A stretch of DNA of 64,000 nucleotides from Pontederia crassipes (taxonomy: Eukaryota > Streptophyta > Magnoliopsida > Commelinales > Pontederiaceae), in assembly GCA_030549335.1 (NCBI GenBank), contig CM060194.1:14634171-14698170 (forward strand), in the 5' to 3' direction. Below the pieces are notes generated by a model, which was not told where the DNA came from, ran no database searches, and saw only the letters and a program-made list of their open reading frames with translations. Within the stretch, counting starts at the first letter, position 1. The number at the start of each line of letters is the position of its first letter. The translations under genes and the position numbers were made by a program. Shown here piece by piece: positions 32,941 through 45,600 of the stretch.

Positions 32941-35423
32941 AATACTACACTACACAATACTATACTATACTACACTATACAATATTATACTATACTACAC
33001 TACACTATACTATACTATACTATACTATACTATACTATACTATACTATACTATACTATACTATACTATACTATACTATATTATACTAATCTATACAATAC
33101 AATACTATATTATACAATACTATATTATATTATATTATACTATACTATACTATACTATACTATACTATACTATAATATACTATACTATACTATACTATAA
33201 TATACTATAATATACTATACTATACTATACTATACTAATCTATAGAATGCAATACTATATTATACTATAATATACAATACTATACTATACTTTATTATAC
33301 TATACTATACTATACTATACTCTACTATACTCTACTATACTATAACTATATTATACTATACTATACTAATCTATACAATGCAATACTATATTATACTATA
33401 ATATACAATACTATACTATACTTTATTATACTATACTATACTATACTATACTCTACTATACTCTACTATACTATAACTATACTATACTATACTATATTAT
33501 ATATTATACTATACTATACTATATTATGCTATATTATACTACATTAGTCAAGACAATCTTTATTATACTATACTATACTATACTATACTATACTATACTA
33601 TACTATACTATACTATACTAATACTATACTATAGTATACTAATACTATACTATACTATACTATACTATATTATACTTATGCAATATAATAATGTACAATA
33701 CTACACAATACTATAATATACTACATTATACTACACTATACTATACTATACTACACTATACAATACTATACTATACTACACTATACAATATTATACTATA
33801 CTACACTATACTATACTATATTATACAATACTCTACTACACTATAATATACTATACTACACTATACTATACTATACTATACTATACTATACTATACTATA
33901 CTATACTATATTGTACTATACTATACTAATATATACAATACAATACTATATTATAAAATACTGTACTATACTTTATTATACTATATTATAATATATTACA
34001 CTATACTATGTTATACTATACTAATCTATATTATACTATACTATAGCTACACTATACTATACTATACTATACTATACTATACTATATTATTCTATACTAT
34101 ACCATACTATACTATACTATACTATACTATACTATACTATACTATTCTATACTATACTATACTATACTATACTATGTTATATTATACTATTCTATACTTT
34201 TGGGATAGAGGCGAATGTGGGCTTTAGTGTTGTTTTCCCTTTTTTTCATTTTGCTTTTTATTTCGAATGTTATAATAATATACTATGTTATACTAATCTA
34301 TACTATGCTATACTATACTATACTATACTACATTACACTAATCTACACATTACCATACTATACTATACTATACTATACTATACTATACTATACTATGCCA
34401 TAGTACACCACTATATTATACTATATACTACACTACACTATATTATACTATACTATAATATCATAATGTACAATACTATATTATACTATACTATACTGTA
34501 CTATACAATACAATACAATACAATATAATATAATATTATATTATATTATACAATACTACACTATACTATACTACACTAATCTACACATTACCATACTATA
34601 CTATACTACACTATACTATACTATACTATAATATACTATATAATATTATAATATACTATATTATATTATACAATACTACACTATACTATACTATACTATA
34701 CTATACTATACTATACTATACTATACTATACTATACTATGCTATACTATACTATACTATACTATACTATACTATACTATACCATAGTACACCACTATATT
34801 ATACTATACTACACTACACTATATTATACTATACTATAATATCATAATGTACAATACTATATTATACTATACTATACTATACTATACAATACAATATAAT
34901 ATTATACTATATTATATTATACAATACTACACTATACTATACTACACTAATCTACACATTACCATACTATACTATACTACACTATACTATACTATACTAT
35001 AATATACTATATAATACTATAATATACTATATTATATTATACAATACTACACTATACTATACTATACTATACTATACTATACTATACTATACTATACTTA
35101 CTTTACTATACTATACTATATTATACTTATACTATATAATAGTGTACAATACGATAATATACTACACTATAGTATACTACACAATACTATACTATACTAC
35201 ACGATACAATACTATACTACACTATACAATATTATACTATACTATACTATAATGTACTATATTATACTATATAATATTGTATAATACTATACACTACTAC
35301 ACTATACTATACTATATAATACTATTGTATACTACACTATACTACACAAACTATACTATACCATACAATACTTTATTATATCATACTATACTACACTATA
35401 CTATACTCTAGTATATTATATTA
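32941..35423 (-). repeat. CTATA pentanucleotide array, duplication unit 2
   Basis: Copy of 29962-32514 with fewer pentamers in several runs. It contains the spacer copy at 34198-34279. Confidence 0.92.
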
Positions 35424-35668
35424 GGAAATAATGGGGGTCCTCCCCACTGTAAGGGGGGAGGAACCTCCCGATCCGTGCCCGTCGGATGGAGATCCGACGA
35501 GCACGGTTTTTTTGAACGGTTTAGGGTAGTAAACCAGTTTTTTTTCAAGCAATTTTTTTGGCTTTTTTTTTCTAGCTATTTATCGGCTTTGGACTTCGTC
35601 CGTGCCCTATTTCTCATGAGCTCCATCGCCCGAGCGACATCATCGAGGTCACCATCGCTCGAGCACCA
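35424..35668 (+). other. Start of GC-rich leader, copy 2
   Basis: GGAAATAATGGGGGTCCTCC..., then GTCGGATGGAGATCCGAC, a T-rich stretch and text rich in ATCGCC. Shared with copy 1 and with 44904-45060. It leads without a break into 35669-36354 and the GRF gene. Confidence 0.7.
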
Positions 35669-36300
35669 CCGTTGCTCAGGTCGCCGTCGCCCGAGCGCTG
35701 CCTTGCCTGCTTCCTCGCCGGATCTGCGTCGTCGTCGGCCGGATCTACTTCCCCGCCTGTTTCCTCACCGAATCTGCGTCATTGTTGGCCGAATCTACTT
35801 CCTCGCCAGCTTCCTCGCCGGATTTGCGTTGTCGTCGGCCGATTCCACACTCCGACACCACCCCGCCGCGACCACGCTCCGACACCTCCCCATCGCGGCC
35901 ATGATCCGACACCGCCCCGCCGCGACCATGCTCCGACATCGCCCCGCCTCGACCATGCTCCGACATCGCCCCACCTCGACCATGCTCCGACACCGCCCCA
36001 CCGCGACCATGCTCCAACACCGCACCGCCGCGACCACACTCCGACACTGCACCGCCGCGACCATGCTCCGACACAGCGCCCGCCCAGTCGTGACACCGCC
36101 CCACCGCCCCTGCCCCGCGACTCTCCGACACCGCCCCCGCCGCGACGCGCCTCCGTGACACCACCCCGCTGCGCTCCGACTCCTAGGTCACCCGGCGGCC
36201 CCAACACCGCCCCCTCCCCGCGGCTACCGCCCCGACATCGCGCCCGCCCACCACGACTAGTTGGGTGAGCTACTCTAGGGTTTAGGGTTATGAAATTTTG
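35669..36300 (+). repeat. GC-rich island with a 27-bp minisatellite
   Basis: From about 35852 to 36070 a 27-base unit (ccgccccgccgcgaccatgc plus tccgaca) repeats about eight times with substitutions. Flanking sequence is also C-rich. Frames on both strands stay open through it and give arginine/alanine/proline repeats; these are low-complexity readings, not supported genes. It could be the 5' leader of the gene that follows. Confidence 0.7.
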
Positions 36301-36354
36301 TGTTATGACGTGAACCAATTTGTGCAGGTATGGTTAGGTAATGGCGTGGCCTAA

Positions 36355-36691
36355 ATGTCATGCCAAGAAGATGCAATAATAAAAACATCTTGGACGGAAC
36401 GTAATCCCGGACGTCAGTTTTACGGATGCCCATTTTACGGGGTTAGTTTGATAATACTTTTTTTTATTATTTTCTAATTCAAATGTTGTCTTTCTAATGT
36501 ATTGTTGTTTTTTATGATTGATCTTGCAGCAACATCGAGCTTGCACATACTTCAGATGGCTAGATCCATCATTTGAACCGAGACATACACAAGTTATCAA
36601 TCGTTTGTTACGAACAATTGATAGAATGGAGGCTGCAAATTTAAATGACGACGAAGTTAGAATTAATAGGAATGGAGTGAATGTTGTGTAA
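36355..36691 (+). CDS. Small GRF-type zinc-finger protein, two exons
   Basis: Exon 1 is 36355-36441, intron 36442-36529 (GT...AG, phase 0), exon 2 36530-36691, giving 82 residues. The product shows the GRF zinc-finger signature: MSCQ with an early Cys, then KTSWTERNPGRQFYGCP, then across the splice CTYFRWLDPSFE. It continues HTQVINRLLRTIDRMEAAN, like the tail of short plant GRF proteins. Cys3, Cys25 and Cys34 are candidate ligands; the fourth ligand is not obvious (His31 or another residue). GRF fingers bind single-stranded nucleic acid or serve as DNA-repair and transposon modules in other proteins. The start is the first ATG after an in-frame stop, but an upstream exon in the GC-rich leader cannot be excluded. 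It may be a host gene or a captured gene. Confidence 0.7.
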
Positions 36692-38312
36692 ATTTGTTTG
36701 TTTAATTGTATTGTTTCTAGCTATATATGTCCTAGCAATGTAGTGTATGTTGCTCTTGTTGATGTTAAATTGTAATTGCCTCTGTGAACGTGTCTCTGAA
36801 TTGCTCTTCATGTGCATATTGCTTATTGTCATCTTTTAAATTTTATTGCCTCTGTTTTCACTCGGATATTTATTTCAATAGTTCATTCTAGGAACCATTG
36901 CCAATAACGCTTTGATCTTATGATTTGCTTTCTATTAAAGGATTGATTACAGTTAAGGAAGCTCATTAAATGATGAAATGCAGGATAAATTTTAAAATAT
37001 GTTAAAAGAAAGCACAAGGGAGCAGTTCAGCTTTGCTTTGGATCAAAACGAACAACATAAGGCTGTTACTTATTTTGGTTTGGGAGCCCTGAAAACTAAG
37101 GGGGATCCATGCAATCGATTTCTCTAGCCACGAGAGTTACGATACAGTCAATTCCAGATGTATCATGCAGAACTCTGAGTGGCTTATCGTTTCACACTAA
37201 TTTCCATCACCAGTTTTAGCTACAATTAAATATACACGTAAATTTCCATTTTCATGCTAATCTCAATCTCAATCTCTCAACATGTAAATATACACGATAC
37301 ATGGAAACTTGTTTTTCTCGTTTCACCGTTGCTCTTAATCAAAGGTGTCAATACATGTTTATGTTCGCATTCCATGTTAGGAGATTCATTATGAAGCAAT
37401 ATTAAGAGCTCTCAAACTCATCGAACATGCATAAACCTAGGCCTTCATGGTCTATCATGCTTTCAGCAAATCAAATAACATTTAACCTTACCAATGCAGT
37501 AAAATAATTCATCAGCAAATCAAATAACATTTAACCTTCGGAAGTTGCATAGTGAAATATCTCCAACACCTCGAGGGCAAGCAACGTGGTATCAAACAAA
37601 TATGGTACTTGAGCACAAACAACATGGCGTTCATGGTTATTTATGACAGCCAAAAACTAGAAGAGCATATGACCAACAACGGTTTCAGTAGGATTTCTAA
37701 ATCCAAGTCTTCCATTTAACAACATAAAGGACCATGTAAACATCATGTAACCTAGACATAGCACCTAAAGTAAAAGGCATATCCCATGGAATCATTATCT
37801 CAGTAGAGCAGAAACTTCTATCCCCAAACATAGTTGATCAAGGATCACTCAAAAAAGGTTAAAATGAAAGCAAGATTTGAGAAATAGATAAAAGAGCTTC
37901 CCAATCAAATCTGATGTAGCAAGAAAAAAAAAATAAAGTATACCTTTATTTACAGAACACCAGTTGACATGATCATGGTTTCTCAGTAAACATTGTCAAT
38001 CTCTGATGGCAGGTAATTGAAGCTCCTAATGTCCACATCACTCTAGCTGGTTGCTTCTTTATCCCCATGTCCAAATAATCTACAATCTAAATTTAATAAA
38101 AGAGATGGTTTAGATAGGTTGCAAAATTTTTCACAAAATGCATCAACATAGAAGCTACTAGGATTATAAGAAAATACCAAATCACTCTCTCCAATGCTGT
38201 CCTATCCAATGTTGCACTAAACTTGACTTTGCGACTCCTATTCATGAAGTTGTATTAATTAGTCGAATCATCGATCTTTAAAGTAATGAAATTGATGAGA
38301 AAAGATAATTAC
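36692..38312. other. Non-coding stretch after the GRF gene
   Basis: AT-rich, about 1.6 kb, with no frame that I recognise. On the minus strand, downstream of the FAR1-like exon, one stretch (about 37985-38075) reads DVDIRSFNYLPSEIDN followed by a stop and may be a terminal exon, but the evidence is weak. The rest looks like introns, 3' UTR or intergenic DNA. Confidence 0.4.
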
Positions 38313-38454
38313 CTTCAACAATGAACATGTTCTTTTATCATGTCCATTTTTTCCAAAATGGCCACAGCTACGCTTCTTACATTCCTTTTGAGGCATAGAA
38401 TTTTCAATGCCGAATTTAATCCTTCCAACATTTCTCGGCCTACCTTTAGATTTC
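38313..38454 (-). pseudogene. C-terminal exon of a FAR1/MULE-like gene, cut by an LTR
   Basis: Minus-strand coding text SKGRPRNVGRIKFGIENSM, then CGHFGKNGHDKRTC, followed by a donor-like AAG/GTAATT. A GRP-containing basic stretch followed by a CxxxGHxxRTC-type zinc knuckle is the usual C-terminus of FAR1/FHY3 and MULE transposase proteins; the knuckle seems to lack one Cys. Coding stops at 38454 where the family LTR begins, so the upstream part is separated or lost. On the far side of the inserted element I find no continuation. Confidence 0.55.
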
Positions 38455-39978
38455 TGATGCGTAAAATGATGTAGCAAAAGAAAATCGCTAGCAAGTACAC
38501 TAGTCGCTCAAGTAATATAGAAAATAGGAGTAAGAATGTCGAACCCACGAGGAATATTATTAATAAAATATCTGAATTTATAAATTAATAAGTGAGGAAA
38601 AACATGAATTTTGAAAATGGGTTTTATAAAAAAAATAAAAAAATAAGATAAAGATAAGATAATAGTGTTGAAGTTAGGCCTTAGGATGAAAATAGATCAG
38701 GATAAATATTTGAACCACAAAAGATAAATTTAATATTTAATGATGGATTAGAGTCCTCCTAAATTATTAACTTGACATGATTAAATTGTTGTCTCCACAA
38801 ACTGACATCCCCTCAATCTAAGTATGCAAATTAAACTATCTTAATTTAATAAGAATTGATGTTTCCACAAACTAGCATTTCATTAAATTATATTAAAATT
38901 AAGATGCATTAAATTGGATTCCTTAGACTATTAATCACTCCACAAACTGGTATAGATTAACAAACCACACAAACTTGATTCTCCACGTACTAGTTATTAA
39001 ATTTATGTCAATTATTAATTTCATATAAATAAATTAAAATTAGTATCATGAATTTTGAAATCAAACACTCCACAAACTGGTATAGCCTAATTCAGAAATT
39101 CAATTAACTAACATAAAAGCATTAAGCACAATTGATAATTGATTAGAAAAGATTAAAGCAAATAAAATAGGGTCCAAACATTTCCCTTCAATTAATAATC
39201 TCCTAAAATATAAAATTTAAAAATATGGAGTTCATCCTAGAAATTATGGAGAGATAATAAAATACAATTATAAAAATTGGAAGAACTACACTCAAAATAA
39301 AGATCTCGAATCTGGGTAGACAGTCGGACAGCCTTTCGGACTTCCAACCGTCACACCTCTCTCCTTTCGGTCGAAGCTTGCAGACTCTTGACTCGTCGTG
39401 GAAGAAAACTAGAACTTCAGAGCACGAGTTGGGATGATGGCTTCCTCCTCTATTTATAGGTGCGGTCAAACTTCAAGTTGATCACGGTCGTGAATATCGT
39501 ACGGCCAACTTTAAATTCATGAGATAAAAGTTGATACGGTCTCGGCCAAAATGATAAATTCTTTTAACCATTACGCCCAAAAAGATAAAATCTTTTTATC
39601 TTTACTCCTTTCTTCAAATCTCGGCCAAAACAATAGGTTTTTTTGCCATTACGCCCAAAATGATAACATCCTCTTATCTTTACCCTTTCTTCGAATCTCG
39701 GCCAAAACGATGAATCCTTTAATCGTTACGCCCAAAATGATAAATCCTTTCTTCAAATCTCGGCCAAAACGATACGTTTTTCTTGTCATTACGCCCAAAA
39801 TGATAACTTCTTATCTTTATTCCCTTTTACTTCGATTGTTGATCGATCATGCATGGTAATCTTCATGTTACGCCCACAACTTCAAGTTCCATTTCTTTTA
39901 CCGATGCATGCCATGATCAAATTACAGAAAAATTAATTAAAATAATAATATAAAATATGTTGTATTTTGCATGCATCA
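38455..39978 (-). repeat. 3' LTR of the reduced copy
   Basis: 1524 bases, shorter than other family LTRs. It ends TGCATGCATCA on the plus strand. CGGCC-type motifs are present (for example near 39540-39780) but often changed. Confidence 0.88.
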
Positions 39979-41980
39979 AACTTCCCCAAGCTTAAAGTCT
40001 TGCTTGTCCTCAAGCAAAAATTCAAAGCAAAGCTCAAGAAAATTCCATCATAGCCTCCACATTGTCAACTGACTAATTTTCTCACGTAATTCTTCTGTAC
40101 ACTTACTACTCTGTATCTCACCATTTTACGTGCACCTAGCTTCATAAATGTTCTGAATGCTACACAAATTTAAACAATCTCAAATTCAGCCTTGTAAAGA
40201 AATAAATTGTCAATCAAATAATAACATTAATATTGAACACATAAGTACTAATTGAGCTTAAAACTTTTTCTTTTTCTTTTTCTTTTTCTTTTTCTTTTTT
40301 TCACTTTTATTTTCAATTATTTTAAAAGTTCTAATCTTCAAGCAGAATTGCACAAGGAAGTCCATGTAGCGGGCTTTGGACTGATGACTCCCAAACTAGA
40401 TGGCCTTAGGGCAACAGGTGATAAGGCACCCCCTTGAGTTTACTTGCCTGAACAACTAAGGTTTTGAATGAAGAGTTCGAACTTAGCCATGATTCAGTAC
40501 TCATGTGCTTCTCCATATTTCACAAGATGGTCCATGTAGCGAGTTTTCGATCGATGGATCCCAGAGCAGTTGCCCTTAGGTCGCCAGGTATGAACCCCTA
40601 TGGATCTAATTACCTAAACACATCTTGGTTCCAGATAACACTTTTGTACCTACACATAATTTTATTCAAATTTTTTTTTTCATTGGGGTTCAACTAACCC
40701 TTCTTTTTTTTATAAGCTCAAAAAGTACTTAATATGGTCAATAAGAAGGCTACTCATATCAAGACTTAACAGAAATAAATAAAAAGGCATGAACATGATC
40801 TTGTAGTCTAGACATCCATAATTATACTTAGCATAGGTACATAGTCCATAAGTTTGATACTAAGATAGCAAGTGATAAGAGAGAAAAGCATTCAAATTTC
40901 ATCAGTTAACGACATGTCTTTGAAATTTTACTTAAAGATAATTAAAACAGTAAGACAAGAGTTTGTAAGATGGTAGTAAAATAAATGCATGCAATGGTGT
41001 TTTTGAGAAAATTTTCAAATTTTCACTTTTTTTTATTTTTAGATATACATGCAAACATAAGCAAATAAAAAGAAAAATATGGGAAAATGCGATGCATGAA
41101 ATGCAAACTCTCCCAAGCTTGAACCAGACACTGTCCTCAGTGTTAGGCCAACAAGGGAAAGGGAAACAGACTCAATAAAAAGGAAAAATAAAGAAATGAA
41201 AAATAAAGAAAAGGGAAAAGACACAACCGGATTTACTGTGGTGGTGAAGGTGGATGGTAGCCGGTGATGATGAGAAGTCAATGAAGAACTCAGTGGATGG
41301 TGGCGCTTAAGGATGCCATTTTGACTGTCACACAGAGAGAGGAAAAGTTGGCAGCCGATAAAGTACATCATGTCCGAGATCGTCGATGATGTCCGGTGTT
41401 CTTAGTGATTTGTCCGAATTTCTCTCCTTGGACGAAAAATAGTTAGATGACTCCAAGACTAAAAGACAAGAACTAATAAATTAAAGAAACTTGACAACTA
41501 ACTAACTAATAACTATGATATAAAGAAAGAGATTAAAAGGTAACTAATCTTCACTAATTAACTAAGATATCTAAAGCCTTAACTAAACTAATTAAATTAA
41601 ATTAAAAGACTAACCAACTTAATAAAAAAATAGTCGAAAAAGAATTGATTGTGATATAGTTTTTAAATATTTTTTGCAACAACCAAGTATTAGAAAAAAT
41701 TAAACGTCTGATCAGATTGTGTGATATAGATTTATCCAAAGGATTAAATTAGTTGTGATTAGATTTTCACTCAAGTCCTGCAACAACTAATTTTCAGTGA
41801 GGAAGATAAAAAAAGAATATACAAATATAAATACAAATAATGAGTCACGGTTAAATAGTGTAAATAATTTTTTAAAAAATATTTTTGTCGATGGTGGCTA
41901 AACTGATTTTTTTTTTCAAAAGTCGATAATTACGATTCAAAAGATATAAGTGAAGTTCAAATGGTCAAAGACTGAAATTG
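38455..41980 (-). mobile_element. Reduced copy of the pol-less Athila-like family
   Basis: Left boundary is exact (TGATGCGTAAAATG after atttc). Parts recognised by match to the young element: 3' LTR 38455-39978, polypurine tract at 39979, 3' UTR with the duplicated module (40350-40640), a short piece of the end of the ORF-1-like frame (41225-41260), and sequence matching the gag upstream region (about 41640-41860). The 5' LTR and primer site are not present. It is broken and reduced. The right edge near 41980 is approximate. Confidence 0.85.
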
Positions 41981-42345
41981 TACAACCCCACAACAGAAAA
42001 TTCAACTAAGGAAGTGCTCATGCTATCAAATTCAAACAAATTCCTTAGTTGACACAGAGTTACAACAATGTCTAGCCTAAGACATTAAAGTAGGGAGCTT
42101 CTTGGGAGGCAACCCAAGCCTTTTTATATCTAATTTTCCTTTATTTTGCAGGAATAAATCAGAGAGGAACATTATCTACCACAGAACTTTCAGCCTAGGA
42201 AGAAGAATTGATCAAGACAACTATTGCTGATATTAAATGTAGAAATGATGAACCCAAAAGAAGAAGTGGAGCAAAACATGCATGCTCTTATTTCAAAAAT
42301 TAAAAAATTAAAAAGCCAGGTGGGCAAAGACCACCCCCTCCCCCC
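41981..42345 (+). other. Athila-type 3' sequence leading into a pentamer array
   Basis: Matches 7562-7830: it holds the CTTGGG-AGGCAA-CCCAAG hairpin (42101-42118), then sequence around aatcagagaggaacat and gagcaaaacatgcatgc. As in the first locus, a TATAG array starts just after the match ends. No gene. Confidence 0.6.
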
Positions 42346-42477
42346 TCTCCTATACACTAGTATAGTATAGTATAGTATAGTATAGTATAGTATAATATAG
42401 TGTAGTATAGTACAATATTGTATAATATAGTATAGTATTGTATAAATTAGTATAGTATAGTATATTAGAATATGGAT
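42346..42477 (+). repeat. TATAG pentanucleotide array, right block part 1
   Basis: Begins after a C-rich run (ccaccccctcccccctctcc) and continues after the MITE at 42692. Confidence 0.85.
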
Positions 42478-42690
42478 TTAACTAATATGCAACCAAAAGT
42501 TGTACAACCAATACGCATCCAATGAATTGGAACCGTTGGATGATGATTACATAGTTGAGATTAAATTTAATAATTTAATACTAAATTCAATAGAGGTTGA
42601 ATCTCAACCATACAATCATGATCTAACGATCATGATTTATCGGTCACATATTGGTTGTACAACTTTTTGTTGCATGCTACCTAACCTCAT
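42478..42690. mobile_element. MITE with long terminal inverted repeats
   Basis: The left end includes ATGCAACCAAAAGTTGTACA then ACCAATACG; the right end read inward is ATGCAACAAAAAGTTGTACA then ACCAATATG, nearly identical over about 29 bases. The outermost bases (GGATTTAAC on the left, GGTTAGG on the right) are looser. The interior is about 130 bases, AT-rich and non-coding. The element sits inside the pentamer array. Size and long TIRs suggest a Mutator- or Tourist-like MITE; no target duplication was clear. Confidence 0.65.
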
Positions 42691-44903
42691 TATAGTATAG
42701 TATAGTATAGTAGTGTGTAGTATAGTATAGTATAGTATAGTGTAGTGTAGTATAGTATAGTATAGTAGTATAGTATAGTATAGTATAGTATAGTATAGTA
42801 TAGTATAGTATAGTATAGATTAGTGTAGTATAGTATAGTATAGTATAGTATAGTATAGTATAGTATAGTATAGTATAGTATAGTATAATATCGTATAATA
42901 TAGTATAGTATAGATTAGTGTAGTATAGTATAGTCTAGTATAGTATAGTATAGTATAGTATTATATTGTATTGTATAGATTAGTGTAGTATAGTATATAG
43001 TATAGTATAGTATAGTATAGTATAATATAGTATAGTATAGTATAATATTATATAGTATAATGTAGTATAGTATAGTATAGTATAGTATAGTATAGTATAG
43101 CATAATATAATAAAGATTGTATAGACTAGTGTAGTATAATATAGCATAGCATAGTACGTATAGTATAGTTATAATATAGTATAATATAGTATAATAAAGT
43201 GTAGCATAGTATTGTATAATATAGTATAATATAGTATTGTATAGATTAGTATAGTATAGTATAGTATAGTATAGTATAGTATAGTATAGTATAGTATAGT
43301 ATAGTATCGTATAAATTAGTGTATTATAGTATAATATAATGTAGCATAGTATGGTATTGTATAATATCATACAATATTATATAGTATAGTAGTATAGTAT
43401 AATATAATATAGTACATAATATAGTATAGTATAGTATAGTATAGTATAGTATAGTATAGTATAGTATAGTATAGTATAGTATAGTATAGTATAGTATGAT
43501 ATAATATAGTATAATATAGTATAGTATAGTATAGTACTGATTAGTATAATATAATATAGTATAGTATAGTATAGTATAACATAGTATATTATAGTATAGT
43601 ATAACATGGTATAGTATAGTTTGTGTAGTATAACGTAGTATAATATAGTATTATATACTATAGTATAGTGTAGTAGTGTATAATATTATGCAGTATTATA
43701 TAGTATAGTATAATATAATATTGTACAGTGTAGTATAGTATTGCATAGTGTAGTATAATATTGTGTAGTATGGTATAGTGTAGTATATTATAGTATTGTA
43801 TAGTATTGTACATTATTATATAGGATAAGTATAATATAGTACAATATAGTATAGTATAGTATAGTATAATATAGTATAATATAATATAGTATAGTATAGT
43901 ATTGTATAATATAATGTAGTATTGTATAATATAATATAGTATAGTATAGTACATTATGATATTATAGTATAGTATAATATAGTGTAGTGTACTATGCTAT
44001 AGTATAGTATAATATAGTGTAGTATAGTATAATGTAGTATAGTATATTATCGTATAATATAGTATAGTATAATGTAGTATAGATTAGTGTAATATAGTAT
44101 ATTATTGTAACATACAAAATAAAAAGCAAAATGAAAAGAATGGAAAACAACACTAAAGCCCACATTCGCCTCTATCACAAAAGTATAGATTAGTGTAGTA
44201 TAATATAGCATAGCATAGCATAATATAGTATATTATAGTATAGTATAGTAATAGTATAGTATAGTATAGTATAGTATAGTATAGTATAATATAGTATAGT
44301 GTAGTATAATATAGTATAGTATAGTATATTATAGTGTAGTATAGTATAGTAGAGTATTGTATAATATAGTATAGTATAGTGTAGTATAGTATAATATTGT
44401 ATAGTGTAGTATAGTATAGTATTGTATAGTGTAGTATAGTATAGTATAGTATAGTAAAATATAGTATAGTAAAGTATAGTATAGTATATTATAGTATTGT
44501 GTAGTATTGTACATTATTATATAGTATAAGTATAATATAGTATAGTATAGTATAGTATAGTATAGTATGGTATAGTATAGTATAGTATAGTATAGTATAG
44601 TATAGTATAGTATAGTATAGTATAGTATAGTATAGTATAGTATAGTATGCTATAGTATAGTATGCTATAGTATATCATAATATATAGTATATTATTGTAT
44701 AGTATAGTATGGTATAGTATAGTATAGTATAGTATAGTATAATATAGTATAGTATAGTATAGTATAGTATAATATAATATAGTATTGTATAGTATATTAT
44801 AATATAGTATAGTATAATATAGTATTATATTGATTAGTGTAGTATAATATAGCATATTATATTATATTATATTATATTATATTATAGTATAGTATAATAT
44901 AAC
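42691..44903 (+). repeat. TATAG pentanucleotide array, right block part 2
   Basis: About 2.2 kb of imperfect (TATAG)n, opposite in orientation to the arrays at 29962-35423. The inverted copy of the unique spacer lies at 44106-44186. Minus-strand frames through it encode LYYTI repeats only. Confidence 0.9.
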
Positions 44904-45600
44904 GGATATAATCGGGGTCCTCCCCCCTGTAAGGGGGGAGGAACCCTCTCCCCCATCCGCGCCCGTCGGATGGAGATCCGATGGACGCATTTTTTTTTGA
45001 ACGGTTTAAGGATTTTTTTTCAAGCGATTTTTTGGATTTTTTTCCCATTTGTTATTGTGTTGGGGCGGCCTATCTCACCCGACGAAGCCGTCGCCCGTAG
45101 TCTCGCCCGACTTCGCGATCATCCCGTCGACATCGTCGTCTCGCCCGACGAAGCCATCGCCCGCCGTCTCGCTCGACTTTGCTGGCACCCGCGATCGTCC
45201 CACCGACATCGTCGTGTAGCTCGACGAAGCCATCGCTCGCCGTCTTGCCTGACTTCGCTGTCGTCCGCGATCGTCCCACCGACATCGTCTTCTCGCTTGA
45301 CGAAGCCGTCGCCCGCCGTCTCGCCCGACTGCGTTGTCGCCCGACATCGCCTTCTCCCGCTGTCTTGCCCGACATCGCCTTCTCCCGCTGTCTTGCCCGA
45401 CTTTGCCGTCGACCGAGATTGCCTCGCCCGGCATCGCCGTAGCCTGAGATCGCCCTCGCCCGACATCGCCGTCGTGCCGAGATCGCTTGTGCCCTAACGT
45501 TTCAATCATCGTCGCCCGCGATCGATTGTCTGTGTCGTCTGCTCCGAGGTGTATCCGCGAGTTCATCACACTGACATCGACGACATCTGCCTTCTTCATT
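44904..45600 (+). other. Third GC-rich leader and minisatellite
   Basis: Starts GGATATAATCGGGGTCCTCC at the array edge, aligning with GGAAATAATGGGGGTCCTCC at 32515 and 35424. The hairpin, the GTCGGATGGAGATCCGA text and a T-rich stretch are shared up to about 45060. Afterwards the sequence is different but also GC-rich, with imperfect repeats of about 75 bases around cgcccgacgaagccgtcgcc. It precedes a different coding unit (FAR1-type). Confidence 0.65.

Larger units (their letters stand above)
29781..35668. repeat. 2.9-kb tandem segmental duplication
   Basis: Unit 1 is 29781-32759 and unit 2 is 32760-35668. Each contains the end of the family LTR, a long CTATA array with one unique spacer, and the start of a GC-rich leader. 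The junction reads gagcacca then ttatctttta. At the end of unit 2 the leader continues into unique sequence (gagcaccaccgttgctc). The units differ mainly by 70 bases of length (2979 versus 2909), all within pentamer runs, plus a few single bases. The duplication is recent and younger than the solo LTR it copies. Confidence 0.92.

Noticed and set aside
29867-35423. Long frames encoding LYYTI repeats (also in 9762-13353 and 42915-44900)
   Set aside because: The repeat CTATA has no stop in any frame on its own strand, so any array gives long frames of one pentapeptide. They have no gene signals.
35475-36318. Frames on both strands through the 27-base minisatellite
   Set aside because: The unit length is a multiple of three, so all frames without a stop in one unit stay open. 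Products are low-complexity, and both strands are open at once.
42500-42700. 66-residue frame in the MITE
   Set aside because: It spans both inverted ends of the MITE and has no homology that I recognise.
7831-44903. Pentamer arrays as telomeric or centromeric repeat
   Set aside because: The unit TATAG is not the plant telomere repeat (TTTAGGG), and there is no 150-180 base satellite unit. It is best called a simple-sequence array.
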